Both the position numbers and the translations under genes were made by a program. 64,000 bases of DNA from Haberlea rhodopensis (Eukaryota > Streptophyta > Magnoliopsida > Lamiales > Gesneriaceae), in assembly GCA_907163345.1 (NCBI GenBank), contig CAJQUN010000015.1:6914886-6978885 (forward strand), read 5' to 3'. Numbering within the stretch: position 1 is the first letter of the stretch; each line of letters begins with the position of its first letter. A model generated the notes under the pieces. The model was not told where the DNA came from. It saw only the letters and a program-made list of their open reading frames with translations, and ran no database searches. This document shows, piece by piece, positions 1 through 11,765 of the stretch.

Positions 1-1592
1 CGTAAAATTACTTGCTTATATCAGCGATAAGGATTTATTTGCTGAATTCTATCGGTGAGTTCCCAGCTTAGCGGTTGCTTGGTGTATACTGTGATTTATA
101 ATGATTTACATTTTTATATGCTACTGTCAACAGGAAAAAACTTGCTCGGCGTCTATTATTTGATAAAAGTGCTAACGACGAGCACGAGAGAAGTATCCTG
201 ACAAAATTGAAACAACAATGTGGTGGTCAATTTACATCAAAAATGGAGGGGATGGTGAGCTGGCATATTAATCAGTCTTATATTCGGAATCAGAATTCAT
301 TTATCAAGACATTGCTTAAGTCCCCCACCCCCTGCAACTAAACTAGGTGACGGATTTGACACTAGCAAGGGAAAATCAAGCCAGCTTTGAGGAATATCTC
401 AGCAACAATTCAAATGCTAGTCCAGGGATTGACTTGACAGTGACTGTCCTAACTACTGGTTTTTGGCCCAGTTACAAGTCCTTTGATCTTAACCTTCCGG
501 CTGAGATGGTACGGCTGTGTATGATATCGTGTTTCTTGAAAATTATCTTGTTGCTGACTTCTTTTCATCATCATATTTAGGTCAAGTGCGTTGAAGTGTT
601 TAGGGAGTTCTACCACACAAAAACAAAGCATAGAAAACTTACGTGGATATATTCTTTGGGTACTTGTAACATAAATGGCAAATTCGAACCAAAAACAATA
701 GAGCTGATTGTCACGACTTATCAGGTACTTGACAGCACAAAACGATGCCTTATTTATGCATGTGATTGATTCGTTGTTCCTATAACTGATAGTTTTAGTG
801 GTTAAAACTGCAATTCCTTTTCCCAGGCTGCTGCCTTGCTTTTGTTCAATGCTTCGGATAGATTGAGCTACCAGGAAATCATGACTCAGTTAAACCTATC
901 AGATGATGATGTTGTTAGGCTTCTTCATTCACTTTCATGTGCTAAGTATAAGATTCTGAACAAGGAACCAAACACCAAAACTATTTCCCCCACTGACGTT
1001 TTTGAGTTTAATTCAAAGTTCACCGACAAAATGAGAAGAATCAAGGTACTCTTCTCTACTCAGTATCCCTGTGTCAGGGGAAGATATCACTGACTAAATG
1101 AAAGAAAAGGCTGGAAAAAAGTAATTTTCAAATGGAAAAAGTTGTGGGATGTGAGTGGGTTGGAATAAGATGTTTGATCAATCAGTGTATTATTGTACAT
1201 AAATATACTGCTAACTTGAATATCAACTCAGATTCCTCTCCCTCCCGTGGATGAGAAGAAGAAGGTAGTTGAAGATGTTGACAAAGACAGACGCTATGCA
1301 ATTGATGCCTCTATTGTGCGAATCATGAAGAGTAGGAAAGTCTTGGGGTATCAGCAGTTGGTAATGGAGTGCGTAGAGCAATTGGGTCGTATGTTCAAGG
1401 TATTATTGGCTGTTTAAATATACTTCTATTTTGTTAGATATTCATTGTACATAAGATAACATATCTGATCTTTAATTTTGCACTCTGCAGCCTGATGTTA
1501 AAGCAATCAAGAAGAGGATTGAAGATTTAATCACTCGTGACTATCTGGAAAGAGACAAGGATAATCAAAACTTGTTCAAGTACTTGGCATGA
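1..1592 (+). CDS. CUL1: Cullin-1, C-terminal part (partial at window start)
   Basis: Cullin-1 is the scaffold of SCF (SKP1-CUL1-F-box) E3 ubiquitin ligases; its C-terminal half binds RBX1 and is neddylated. The window opens inside an exon. Exons fixed by GT-AG sites and by unbroken cullin homology are 2-54, 134-254, 347-508, 581-724, 827-1045, 1232-1399 and 1491-1592 (stop TGA 1590-1592), giving 322 residues, or somewhat under half of a plant CUL1. Visible landmarks are KLLAYISDKDLFAEFYR at the start, the cullin-homology stretch with GTCNINGKF, the winged-helix region, the neddylation motif RIMKSRKVLGYQQL (the acceptor should be the Lys of IMKSRK) and the usual cullin C-terminus NLFKYLA. Exon phases add up without a break, so the gene looks functional. 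The upstream half, including the SKP1-binding part, lies outside the window. Plant CUL2-type paralogues are close relatives, so the exact paralogue is inferred. Confidence 0.95.
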
Positions 1593-3245
1593 TTCTAGCC
1601 AGCTGGAATTCGAGTATTTATCTCTATTGCTGCTAGAGGATGCAAAAATTTTTGATGCCTCAGCCTGTCGAACTCAAATTATGAAATCGGCCTTATTTCA
1701 TGGCAACTTTTGCGAGAAGTTATTGGATGCCAGGGGCTTGAGAATTTTTCGGCATTTAATTCTAGATCAGGTAAGGACCTTTCTCTTCAAAATATTACTT
1801 ACCGATAAAGATGTGTTATTGACAGTTCTGAGTGTATATGTCATTTATCGAATATGTGCTGGCTTTTTCTGAGTAAATGTAATGGTTAAGTAAAAGCGGT
1901 CACAAGTCTGCAGTTGAGTGTTCGTTCCAGCTTTTCTTTTGTCTTAAGACACATCATCTATTGAATGCTTTGTGTTATATAATATTATTGGTTGATGCTT
2001 TACGACTTCTGATTTTAAATGTTCAATCTTTCTCAAGCTTACATCTTTCTTAATCGAACTATGTGCAAAACTTTGATATCCCGTTCCATTCTGGAATTTA
2101 AGGTATTTTTACTTTCTAAAAAGAAAAAGGTATTTTACTTCCTTTTGTTGGGTTCAACACTTCGAAAATCTTGTCATCTTGGAAGCACTTGAGATTTGCA
2201 AGTCACGAAGTCTTAAATTTGATTCATGGGGCCCCTCTTAGGATGCTCGTAAACCAAGTCAAGGTTGAGTGGTGGTCATGCATGCATTGACCTATTGGAA
2301 CTTGAAAGGTCGACTTCTTTGAATGGTTTGTCAGTCATCTGTTTTTAGTGAATTAGTTAATAGTGGCTGAAGATATCAAACATCATCTGCCTTCGATTAT
2401 ATATGACTCCTTAATTGGTTGTCAACTCCTAGGATGCACATTATCTTAATCAAGCTCGAGTGACGCCCATATATGTATCGAATTACTCGAACTTGAAAAG
2501 CACGGTTTTTTGGGAATCATATGTTTTTGGCGATTCCCCGGAGGAATAATAGTAATGGACGATGGCGAACAACATTTTCCTTCAATTATATGACTCAGTG
2601 GGCTGTCAACTCAATGGGTCAAGAGCACATTTTGTCTTTTGTTTTCTTCCGCAAGCATGGCCTCCAACCATATGGATCCACCTTAAGTGAAAGGAAATTG
2701 GGAAATGACTTCATTGTCATTAGCCCTCCAAAACATGAGTTGTTAGTGTCTGAATCATTAGATGTGCGACTGCGTTCTGTGATGCCACGGTCAAAATGTA
2801 GAATAAAACTCCGGACATAGCATAGACAACATCGACAGTGACAAAAGATGTCTTCAAGTTAGACATGATGTAGGAAACTGTTTTTTTCGAAGGGAGGAAA
2901 TTTCTTACCAATGTGGCGTCTTTTGGTACTCGAATCGATCTTCATCATATATTATGTTATGCATGCATGAAGTGTTAATTAATTAATTTTTGTAGAATAT
3001 GTGCTATCCGTTTACATCTAGAGCATATATAGTAGATAACCAGGTGGTTTTGGAGACGAGATGATCTGGAATGGGTTTGGTCAAGGAGATAATTATCTAC
3101 AGAAACCGAAGCTAGCGAGATGTAATAACCATTTGATAAGGTTTGAAGTTTGAACCTAAGTCACATAATCCTCCTACCTCCCTCCACGCATTGGCGCTCC
3201 GGCCACGAAATGGCGAACTGGGTGCGTGTGCGCCGCACTAAGGCG
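1593..3245 (+). other. CUL1 3' UTR and intergenic DNA
   Basis: The first part is transcribed 3' UTR by position. A strong donor-like site, CAG|GTAAGG, lies at 1768-1776 and could mark a 3' UTR intron; I could not fix an acceptor. Between about 2225 and 2640 two imperfect units share phrases such as TTGGAACTTGAAA / TCGAACTTGAAA, GATTATATATGACTCC / AATTATATGACTCAG and GGTTGTCAACTC / GGCTGTCAACTC, so this looks like an old local duplication about 200 bp long. The 99-codon reading frame at 2521-2820 lies in it and matches no family I know. Confidence 0.5.
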
Positions 3246-3355
3246 ACTTAAGAATTTCTAGTTCGCGCTTTAAGAATTTCTAATTCGCGGAGTAAGATTT
3301 CATAATTCGCGCATTAAGAATTCATAATTCGCGCATTAAGATTTACTAAGTCGCT
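3246..3355. repeat. 22-bp tandem repeat, five copies
   Basis: Five head-to-tail units of exactly 22 bp (3246-3267, 3268-3289, 3290-3311, 3312-3333, 3334-3355), each built on TTAAGAATTTCTAATTCGCG or a close variant. The middle copies are the most alike, and CpG-containing TTCGCG is the best kept part. No coding potential. It lies in the short spacer between the convergent CUL1 and R-SNARE genes. Confidence 0.85.
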
Positions 3356-3893
3356 CTTGTTAATCCTCTTTAATTCTCCAATTTTTATTTTTTTTTGTAA
3401 TCATAAAAAAAAATTCTCCGATTTTGGGTTTAGATGAATTTTTATGGTTTCTAGGTATTTCGGGTTGGTAAGAAAATTATATCATATGGTAAGTAAAAAT
3501 CCGATGTTATAATTAACTTGTTTAACCTTTTTCAAAAAAAATGAATTTTAAAAATAAGCCTTTAAGAGGGATTGGCCAGTTTGGCCATTTAAGCTATTAT
3601 TGGTCAATTCAATGTTCTTTATTTGACCATATCCTTTACAAAAACTAAACTCACATCATTATTACAAGGGAATTCATCTGCAAACAATGTAATATGCTCG
3701 TCTAATATTTCATTCGATCATTCTAAAAGGTGGTTTCTCATGTCTATAAACAATATAAATTTACCATCAAATAACAAAAGAAACAGAAGATTTTACACTG
3801 AAAAAGAACAAATTAAATTTCACATAGAAATGAATCACTAATATATTCTGAACCAAGTTTAAATATATTGTTCCAATGGAAGCAAGATCCATC

Positions 3894-5435
3894 CTACTTC
3901 GAGCAGTTAAAACCGCGACAAACCGAAAGCCAGATTATGAGTGCTAAGAGGGTAAGGATTCCAAGGACAACTAACTTAATTTTCATATTCTGATACCACA
4001 TCTTTCGTTTGATCTGTTCCCCCGTTCTCTTGAATTCTTGAGCCTAAAATCAAGAAAAATGGTGTTAAAAAGTGAAACCGAATCTGATTTCGAAATTTCA
4101 AAGTAAAGAAAGTAATGCATCAGCATTAACATCTTACATTATCGCGTAAATCTTCAGCCTTGTTGCTAAGATCATCTATTGCTGCTCCTCTTTTAATAGT
4201 CTAAGATGATACACGTTTGTGTCACGACCCGAGATCGAAGGACCAAATGAAAAAGCAACCAAAAGCAACAAATAAGAGTAAATTGAGTATTATACCTTGT
4301 CTATATTCTCCCTCATAATATTTTGGACTTGTGTAACTTGAGCCTGTACTTTGGAAAGTTGATCGATCTCTTCAGCGTGATCGGTTACATATCTCATTTG
4401 CTCTTTCATAAGTGGCCTGCATTTCACATGCTTCCAGTTTCTTGCATTTTTTTGTGCAGCACAGATATATATACATGTGCAAATAAGCATTATATTTGGT
4501 TTTACCCGAATTCTTTGCTGAGGCTTTTGGCAACTGCTGTATCTGCTTTACCAGGACTGTATTTTTTCATGAAATCGGATCTTATTCGTTCCAGAAGAGC
4601 GATCGAAATGTGTTGTCGAACAGATTCTTTGGCAACGACGCAATAAGCTACACAATTTTTAAACACATTGTTGGCAAAATGTTCTATAAAGATGATCCCA
4701 TGGCTCAATGAGTGTTGATAGCTCCCGAATCTTAACATCGATTAACAGTTTCACAATCTCATATGGAATGAGGCAACAACTTTCATTTCTTAGTGACTAA
4801 CATATCAAACTTCAAACTGCTAAAAAAAGTGTCATTCAACTGGATAAGTCTCAAATATAACCTTATATGCATAAAAATACCAAAGTCATATACATTGAAT
4901 AACATTCATCCACCTGAAATGAAATTGTCTTGATTATGACAACAATTTTAGCTACTACGCATTATAGTGTAAATTTGAAAAATGGTCCCAAAGAATAGGG
5001 ACCTTTGCAATAGTATTATCCAAATTTTTAGGACTAATCAAATATAGTCATATGCTCAAATCCGTTATTTAATGATGAGACCACTTATTTGCTAAAAGAT
5101 AAATTATGTATGACTACATGTGGGACAATTTTTTTTTTTAAAATTTGCATTTGTCTAGCGCAGCTTAACGTTGCTCCGTCCATGAACAATATCATTTGTG
5201 AAGATCAACAATCAAAAACTTATGAAATGAGAAATAAACAATTACCATAGCCATCTTCAACTAAGTAGTTAAACGTATGATTATCATATTGGTAAATGAA
5301 TTTATTGCTTGAAGAAGGCAACTTCTGTAAGCACTGCTCCGCCACCGCCGCAAAATTCCCGGTGATCTCGGTGTACTCAGCTAATATCATCGTGCGACGC
5401 GCCACAAAGCTGTATACAAACGATTCTTGACTCAT
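3894..5435 (-). CDS. VAMP724: R-SNARE of the VAMP72 group (longin VAMP, VAMP724-like)
   Basis: Vesicle-associated membrane protein for secretory traffic, expected on post-Golgi vesicles or endosomes, pairing with plasma-membrane Q-SNAREs. Five exons, all GT-AG: 5246-5435 (ATG at 5433-5435), 4506-4647, 4296-4416, 4138-4200 and 3894-4043 (stop TAG 3894-3896). They join in frame to 666 bp, 221 residues, the normal length for VAMP721/722/724. Order: longin domain, residues about 1-125 (starts SQESFVYSFVARRTMILAEY; YLVEDGYAYCVVAKES after the first junction); SNARE motif, about 125-185, with the zero-layer Arg in TIKRG; C-terminal membrane anchor, about 190-215 (IKLVVLGILTLLALIIWLSV) with a short CRGFNCSK tail. 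EDGYAYCVVAK and WYQNMKIKLVVLG favour VAMP724 over VAMP721/722; that choice is from memory of the family and is the least certain part. Confidence 0.93.
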
Positions 5436-6395
5436 GGCTGTGTCAGAGAACCTCTACCCACCAAATAAACAGCTTTTCTTTTTGACGTTGGAGAATTTTT
5501 GTTACTTGCTGTTTCTTGAAAATACTACAATAAAGCTGCTCTTTGAAAACATGTTCCAATTTTTTTTATAAAATAAACCAGAAACCCGTAATTTGACGGT
5601 GAATTTCAAGGCAACGAGTTTGAAAAGTATAAACTTCTAGTGAGACGCGTACCGAATAGATGAGCTGTAATTTCTTTTGCTTTACAATTAAGGTTTTTCT
5701 AAATTTCTTATTATTTGTTCGATGAACTATCTATTCATCCTTTTGTTTTGAAAAATAACGAATTCAAATCTTTTAATTTAAGCAATAATATCTATTTCTC
5801 CTACTTATATATCTTTATATCAAATTATAAAGGAGACAAAAGTAATTTTTTATATATACACTGTAATATATGTAAGAACACTCTAAAATAACTTTTTCGA
5901 TGAAGCCTGTTTTTTAATTTTAATATTCTAAAATTGAAAACATAAATTTCCTTGATAATTTAAAAATACAAAAATTAAATAAATAAAAAAATGAAAAAAC
6001 TATTATATTTTATAATTTAAATAAATAAAATACAAAAAATATTAAAAAATAAAATATTTTTTATAAATATTTATTGTAATAAAAAATATATTACATAAAA
6101 ATAATCGATTTTATATACATGCAATGTTGCAAGTGTAGTTGGTATCTATTATAAATCAGTGTAATAGTATAACATTGTCATTCTACAAAAGACTAATCCA
6201 TTCTTTGTCAATCTAAAGATGAAAAGTGGGGAAACTCAAAAAAAATCTTCATTGTCAAAATTAATTATGGAATCGGATTTTATGTCAAAAACTTAATTCA
6301 AACTCTACACTGCAACTTAAAATTTTGTTCTAACTCCCTATGACTATAATACTCTCTACTAAAAATTTAACTTTTAAATTTGAGAAATCATTACA
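5436..6395. other. VAMP promoter side and AT-rich intergenic DNA
   Basis: No gene seen. The stretch just above 5435 is the upstream region of the minus-strand R-SNARE gene. From about 5800 to 6110 the sequence is very AT-rich with runs of A and T. No clear TATA or other regulatory site can be assigned with confidence. Confidence 0.5.
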
Positions 6396-6790
6396 GTCGG
6401 TACGAAACCTATACAATTTTGGTCAACGTTACACATAAAATCGGTATAAAATCTATACAATTTTGGTACAAGTTACACATGAAAATGGTATGAAACATAT
6501 ACTATTTTCGGTTATTACACGTGAAGTTGGTATAAAACATATACAATTTTGGTACTAGTTACACATGAAGTTGGTATGAAACCAATACAATTTCGGTACA
6601 ATGTACACATAAAATTTGTATAAAACCTAAACTATATTCGGTACTTATTACACGTGAAGTTGGTATGAAACATATACAACTAAATATACATCAATTGGTA
6701 TGAAATCTATAGAATTTTGGTACTAATTACAAATAAAATTTGTAGAAAATTTATACTATTTTTGGTACTTATTACATACGAAATTTTCCA
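6396..6790. repeat. Degenerate tandem repeat, period about 45-65 bp
   Basis: About eight diverged head-to-tail units, each running roughly GGTATGAAACMTATACAATTT, then TTGGTACWARTTACACATGAA. Alternate units differ consistently (CACGTGAAGTTGG against CACATAAAATTTG), which suggests a higher-order dimer that was amplified and then decayed. Not coding in any frame. Confidence 0.7.
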
Positions 6791-7755
6791 TAAAAAATTG
6801 TAATCAATTTTTTTAAGAGGGAAGATGACTTTAAATTTTTCTTATTTTCTTCTCTAATAATTGATGGGAAGAAAGTGTCAGAGAGACCGCGTAACGGCGA
6901 TGTTTGATCATGAATGTGTCATAAAGTTAGAATCCTCCGTGATAAAGATGTCACGTGATTTCCAGGGTTGAGTACTTCTAAGTATCTGTACTTGCGAATT
7001 TAACATTTTTGTTTATAGGATAAAAAACAATAAAATAAGACAAGATGTTACTTTTAGAATAAATACAATTTTAAATTTTTTTTTGAATATCTGCCTCCCA
7101 CCATAACTTCTAGAAAATATTTATATATAGCATCGGTGTTGTGTAAGCTGCGGAATTATTGTATGGACTGGATTTGAGCAACGATTCAAACACTAAAACA
7201 CATAAATTATTTTCAACCATGATAACAATAGAATAATATTTTTGTGTGTGTTGCTGTATGGATCGAAGCCCACATCCGATCGATATAAGAATTTTTCATG
7301 ATACCCATATGGGCAATATCATGAGCCTTGATGCCTTGTCGGTTCTGCAGATGCAACCGCTAGCACCGAGTTTCCCCTTTTTTGACTGATGAGAATACAC
7401 AAATGCATGATGTTTTTTGTCTATTTATCAAATAAAATAGTTTAGACTGTAGAAATTCAGAACTCTTTCAATTGAATACATAATTATGATGGTATACATA
7501 ATTTTGATTTTTTATTTTCTTGGCCATGTAAAAGGTTCTTGCCGCCGTTCAGTCAGCAGTTTTTCTGCTTGCTTGCTGTCAATTTATTTTTCCTGCAAAG
7601 AATGATGTAATTTTTACGTGCAAAAGGTACCGCACAAAGCATCGATGCACAGACTTCATAAAAAAACTGATAAGGTCTCGAAAGCATGAAAAGAATCCCT
7701 GGAAAATTTAAAATAACAAAGAAAACGAATCAAAAATTAAAGGGCATACGTGGAT
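6791..7755. other. Intergenic DNA, nothing recognised
   Basis: AT-rich sequence without a supportable gene or repeat boundary. The last bases, TGGAT at 7751-7755, form the left side of the target-site duplication of the element that follows. Confidence 0.4.
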
Positions 7756-8325
7756 TGTAGTACAAAATTTTATGGATGTGTATCTTAAAAAATTAGCAAG
7801 CAAAAATAAAAATTGACTTCGTATTAGAAATGTCGATGCGAGATTTGGAATCTCTGTCCTTAAGACAATATTGCCCCGCTACGGTGCTAACAGTTTACTT
7901 TGGCAATTTGTCTCCCAAGATACAACGACTATGATTTGTGATAGGAGCACTCTAAATCACAAATCATTTAAACCACAAAGGTCTAAAAACGCTCAACCAT
8001 AACAATAATGAAAACTCACAAAATTATTCAAATTTTGATCTTCAAATATGATGTGAATTTCGAAATTCCGTATGTAAAACAAATGGGGTTATGTTGTATA
8101 TCGTAAACGAAAAACAAGTCAGAATGGACACCATTTGGAGGCACTATATCGCCAAAAATCGCACCCTAAACATGAATGGACATATTATTTCATAAAACAG
8201 ATACATTGTTCGATCGATCGAGCTACTGTCACGAAGGCAACAATTTTCTGGCCCGCTCGATCGATCGAGCATTTTGCTCAATCGATCGAGCATGTTAAAA
8301 AATTTAATTCTTACTTTTTTCAACA
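7756..8325 (-). repeat. 3' LTR (for the minus-oriented element)
   Basis: 570 bp, TGTAGTACAAA...TTTCAACA on the plus strand, matching 11766-12338 along its whole length with scattered substitutions. Adjacent on the internal side, read on the minus strand, is GTTGGGGAT, a fair polypurine tract. Contains palindromes of the CTCGATCGATCGAG type at about 8212-8292. Confidence 0.8.
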
Positions 8326-8889
8326 ATCCCCAACATGAATTAAATTAATGTATTTATGCAATTGAGCGCTTTTAACGAACTATTATGACATCTGGAGAGA
8401 AAGCTTGCGGCTTTGAATCTTCCGTAGTAGTATTCAGTCGGATTTACTTGACTTAATATTGAACTTATAATCTTGAACTATTTAGTCATTAGTGTAAACC
8501 TAGACAATTGAACCCACACCATAACAATTCTAACTTTCGTATTGGTTTCTTGCGGTTGTGCCCGTTTCGGCCATGGACCACGCTTGGCTTCATAAGTGCT
8601 TTTCATTCTTTGAAGCGGCCACACTTCGCACTTACGTAGGTGATCTCCTAGAGGAGTATCCCGCTATACTCCAACATATTCTTATATGTCTTAGGAATCA
8701 TTAAAGGCATTTTGCCTATCCTCGTACCCTTTTTGCAGGCTACACCCCTTATCATACGAATGGGTCGGAGATTAATTCTCCAATGTGTTTATACAATCTC
8801 ATAATTTAGTTGTCCCTTTTGAACCTAGATCTTGGGATATCCAGTCAACAAGGTTGGGTATCCACTATGAGATTTTGATTATAGGGTTT

Positions 8890-9241
8890 TGTTGGATCGA
8901 GCTCTTACCGCTTTACCAATAACTATAGTTAAGGGTAATGGCGCAACATCAATCTTTTCAACCATACACTGACACAAGCGCCACGTGTTCGACCGATCAC
9001 AAAGCAGAGGCAATTGTTGAACCCCAACAATCACTCCCCCAATAATTACACTCTCTGCAACTCATGAGAATCGAACACGCGACCTTGGCTCTGATACCAA
9101 TTGTTGGATCGAGCGCTTACCGCTTTACCAATAACTATAGTTAAGGATAATGGCGCAACATCAATCTATTCAACCATACACTGACGCAAGCGCCACGTGT
9201 TCGACCGATCACAAAGCAGAGGCAATTGTTGAACCCCAACA
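8890..9241 (-). mobile_element. TRIM (miniature LTR retrotransposon), nested
   Basis: Two 140-bp LTRs, 8890-9029 and 9102-9241, differ at about four positions. Read on the minus strand the LTR runs TGTTGGGGTTC...GATCCAACA. The internal 72 bp contains TGGTATCAGAGCC (RC of 9087-9099) two bases from the LTR, the primer site for initiator Met tRNA, and GGGGGAGTGATT next to the other LTR (RC of 9030-9041), a polypurine tract. GGTTT at 8885-8889 and again at 9242-9246 is a perfect 5-bp target duplication. It has no coding capacity, as expected for a TRIM, and must be moved by another element's proteins. Confidence 0.93.
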
Positions 9242-10925
9242 GGTTTTAACCCCATTCCCCTCGATAAACTTTCACATGATCTCTCGGTTAACCATTTCAT
9301 ATGCGGATCCGCGGTTTCATATAATCACTCAAGATTATGCCATTAAGATCATTTTGTCATATAGCATTATCGCAACACATTTTAGATAGGATTTTTCTCT
9401 AACCACTTATAAAACCACTCGGCCGAAGAAGCTTTATATGTTTTGCATAGAGAATTTTTCACAACAGTATATCTTCAGTTTTGGTAATCACATTACTTCT
9501 TTTACATCATTTTATCTTTTTAGGATATTTTCATCATCGAATTTTAAGCGTTTTTAACGCGTTATTTCTTACAAAATTCGAGACCAGCTGAAATACTCAA
9601 CTTTAATTCACAATTCAAAATTCAAAATGTTTAAGCGCATAAAAATTACAATTTCAAGATTCCATTTCTTGCAAACTTGAAATTTAAACACAAGTATTGT
9701 TCTTGATGCACGCATTTCAAAAATGTATCGTTCACATTTTTCTTTGTTTACTTGATGATTTCTAAATTGCTTCTCCAATGAACATATCATCAATACACAA
9801 GCATACATATGCTTAGGAGTATACACATTTATCACACTCGTTGATCTATTTGACAACATTATTTGTCAAACTCTTCATGTCACTTATTTGACGTTTGTTA
9901 TGACTTCACTTTAACATTCATATTTCTAGTTTAGCCAAGTACCCCCACACTACAAATATTGTAGGAAACTATCTTTTCCTTCAATCACAAGGTTTTTCGT
10001 ACTTGCCTAAATGTGGTAAGTGATTGAATCCTAGAATTGCAACCCCACAACTTGGGGTAGTAACGAAGTGCACTGGCGTTCAAACTTTCATGTTTCAAGT
10101 TCTACGCGTTATCGTCTTACAAATCCAAATTCAAGTTTTTATTTCTTGAAATTTTCGGATTTAAGTGTACTTGCTTACAAAAGTTGAAACTTGGATAATA
10201 TTCTCAAACTCGATTTACAATTTGCAATTTAATCGCACTAACTTAGAAAACTTGAATTCAAGATTGTAAATCTTGCAAATTTATGTTATAACTACCTTAG
10301 AAATTCAAAATGAACCAATTTGAGATATTACAACGCCTAATCAAAATGTGTGGCTTCGATTTATCACTTGTGTTTTAAGCGTATAAAGCTTAAAAACTCG
10401 AATTCAAGATTTTATAGTTTTGCAGATTCAAACTTAAGCGTCAAATTCTTAGACAGCCAAGCATAATATACTCACAATTTCCCATAGCAAAACTCATTTG
10501 CTAAATTTATTCCAATCTCATTCTTGAAGTGTTTAAACACCTCACTGGCCTAGTTTTGCTTCATAGCAAAAAAGTCACAACAATATCATGTGAAAATATT
10601 GATAAAGTAACAAATTACTTTTCTCACATATCTAGTTTGCACAATCTTTCCATCACAAACATCATTGTGAGTAAACTCTAGCGACGTTACGATTCTTCTA
10701 ACAAATGAATGACGATCTTAGTGCCCATATAAGCAATAAATTTAACATTACAATTTGTGCTGCGAACTATGGTTTAAATGATCCTAACAATCATGCGACA
10801 AACCATAAGATTCAATACAAGAAGTAATACATAAATTTTATTGCTTTCAACAAATGTCGTCATTACATTTATTTAGAATCACTCTATTCTTGGAGTTTAC
10901 AACTTTCAAAGATACACAATCTAAT

Positions 10926-11741
10926 TTAAGCGGTAAGCGCTAGATCATCCAAATCAATTGAGAGACGATCTTCTTCGGTCACATTTACTTGATCCATAGC
11001 TTTCCCGTGGTCGTCTTTATTGCGACAATCCTTCGCCATGTGATTGGGTTTTCCACATTTCGCTTTGTTCCGGCGTGTTTTTCCACTAAGTTCACTCTGC
11101 TTCATGTTGGTGCCAATTTTCCTTTCTTTCGGAAATTTTATTGTCCTATTCGATTCTCAAGCGAACCACAAGGTCTTCAAGATTCATCTCTTTTCTTTTA
11201 TGCTTGAGATAATTCTTGAAGTCCTTCCATGATGGAGGCAACTTTTCAATCATGGCGGCCACTTGGAATGTGTCACTTAGAACCATTCCTCCGCATCGAT
11301 TTCGTGCATGATTACTTGCAAATCTTGCACTTGTGCTATCAAAGGCTTTGTATCAACCATTTTGAAATCCAGGAATCGCCCAACGATGAATTTCTTCATA
11401 CCGGCATCATCGGATCTATACTTTTTCTCCAAGGATTGCCACAATTTCTTGGCAGTCTTCACTAGACAATACACATTGTATAATGCGTTGTCCAGTCCGT
11501 TGAGAATATAATTCTTGCACAGGAAATCGCTTTGATTCCACGCATCAGCCGCAGCCCTCTTTTGGTTGTCGATTTCACTCTCCATAATAGTATTTGCATC
11601 CTCATTGAAGAACCTTGCCAACCCCAAGGTTGTCAAATAAAACAACATCTTTTGTTGTCATCGCTTGAAATCGTTTCTATTGGACTTTTCAGGTCTTTCA
11701 CCATGATGAACTGGAGTCGTTGTTGCACTCGACGAAGCCAT
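10926..11741 (-). pseudogene. Copia-type gag (UBN2/DUF4219-like), decayed
   Basis: Capsid-like gag of a Ty1/Copia element. The start ATG (RC of 11739-11741) lies 25 bases inside the LTR and opens with MASSSATTTPV. A TGA at 11658-11660 interrupts FKR*QQKMLFYLTTL, where the family usually has Trp. The longest clean stretch, 11277-11648, carries the gag helices (NYILNGLDNALYNVY, LWQSLEKKYRSDDAGMKKF). A frameshift near 11285 then moves the reading into another frame (QVAAMIEKLPP). A partial zinc knuckle, CGKPNHMAKDC, lacks its first Cys. The last readable piece ends LALTA and a stop at 10926-10928. The total span of about 270 codons equals a normal gag of this group, so it was once full length. 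Confidence 0.8.
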
Positions 11742-11765
11742 TTGTTGCTAATATTGTCTTAAGAT

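Noticed and set aside
2521..2820. 99-codon plus-strand frame downstream of CUL1
   Set aside because: No recognisable family, lies in a diverged local duplication, no splice or start context.
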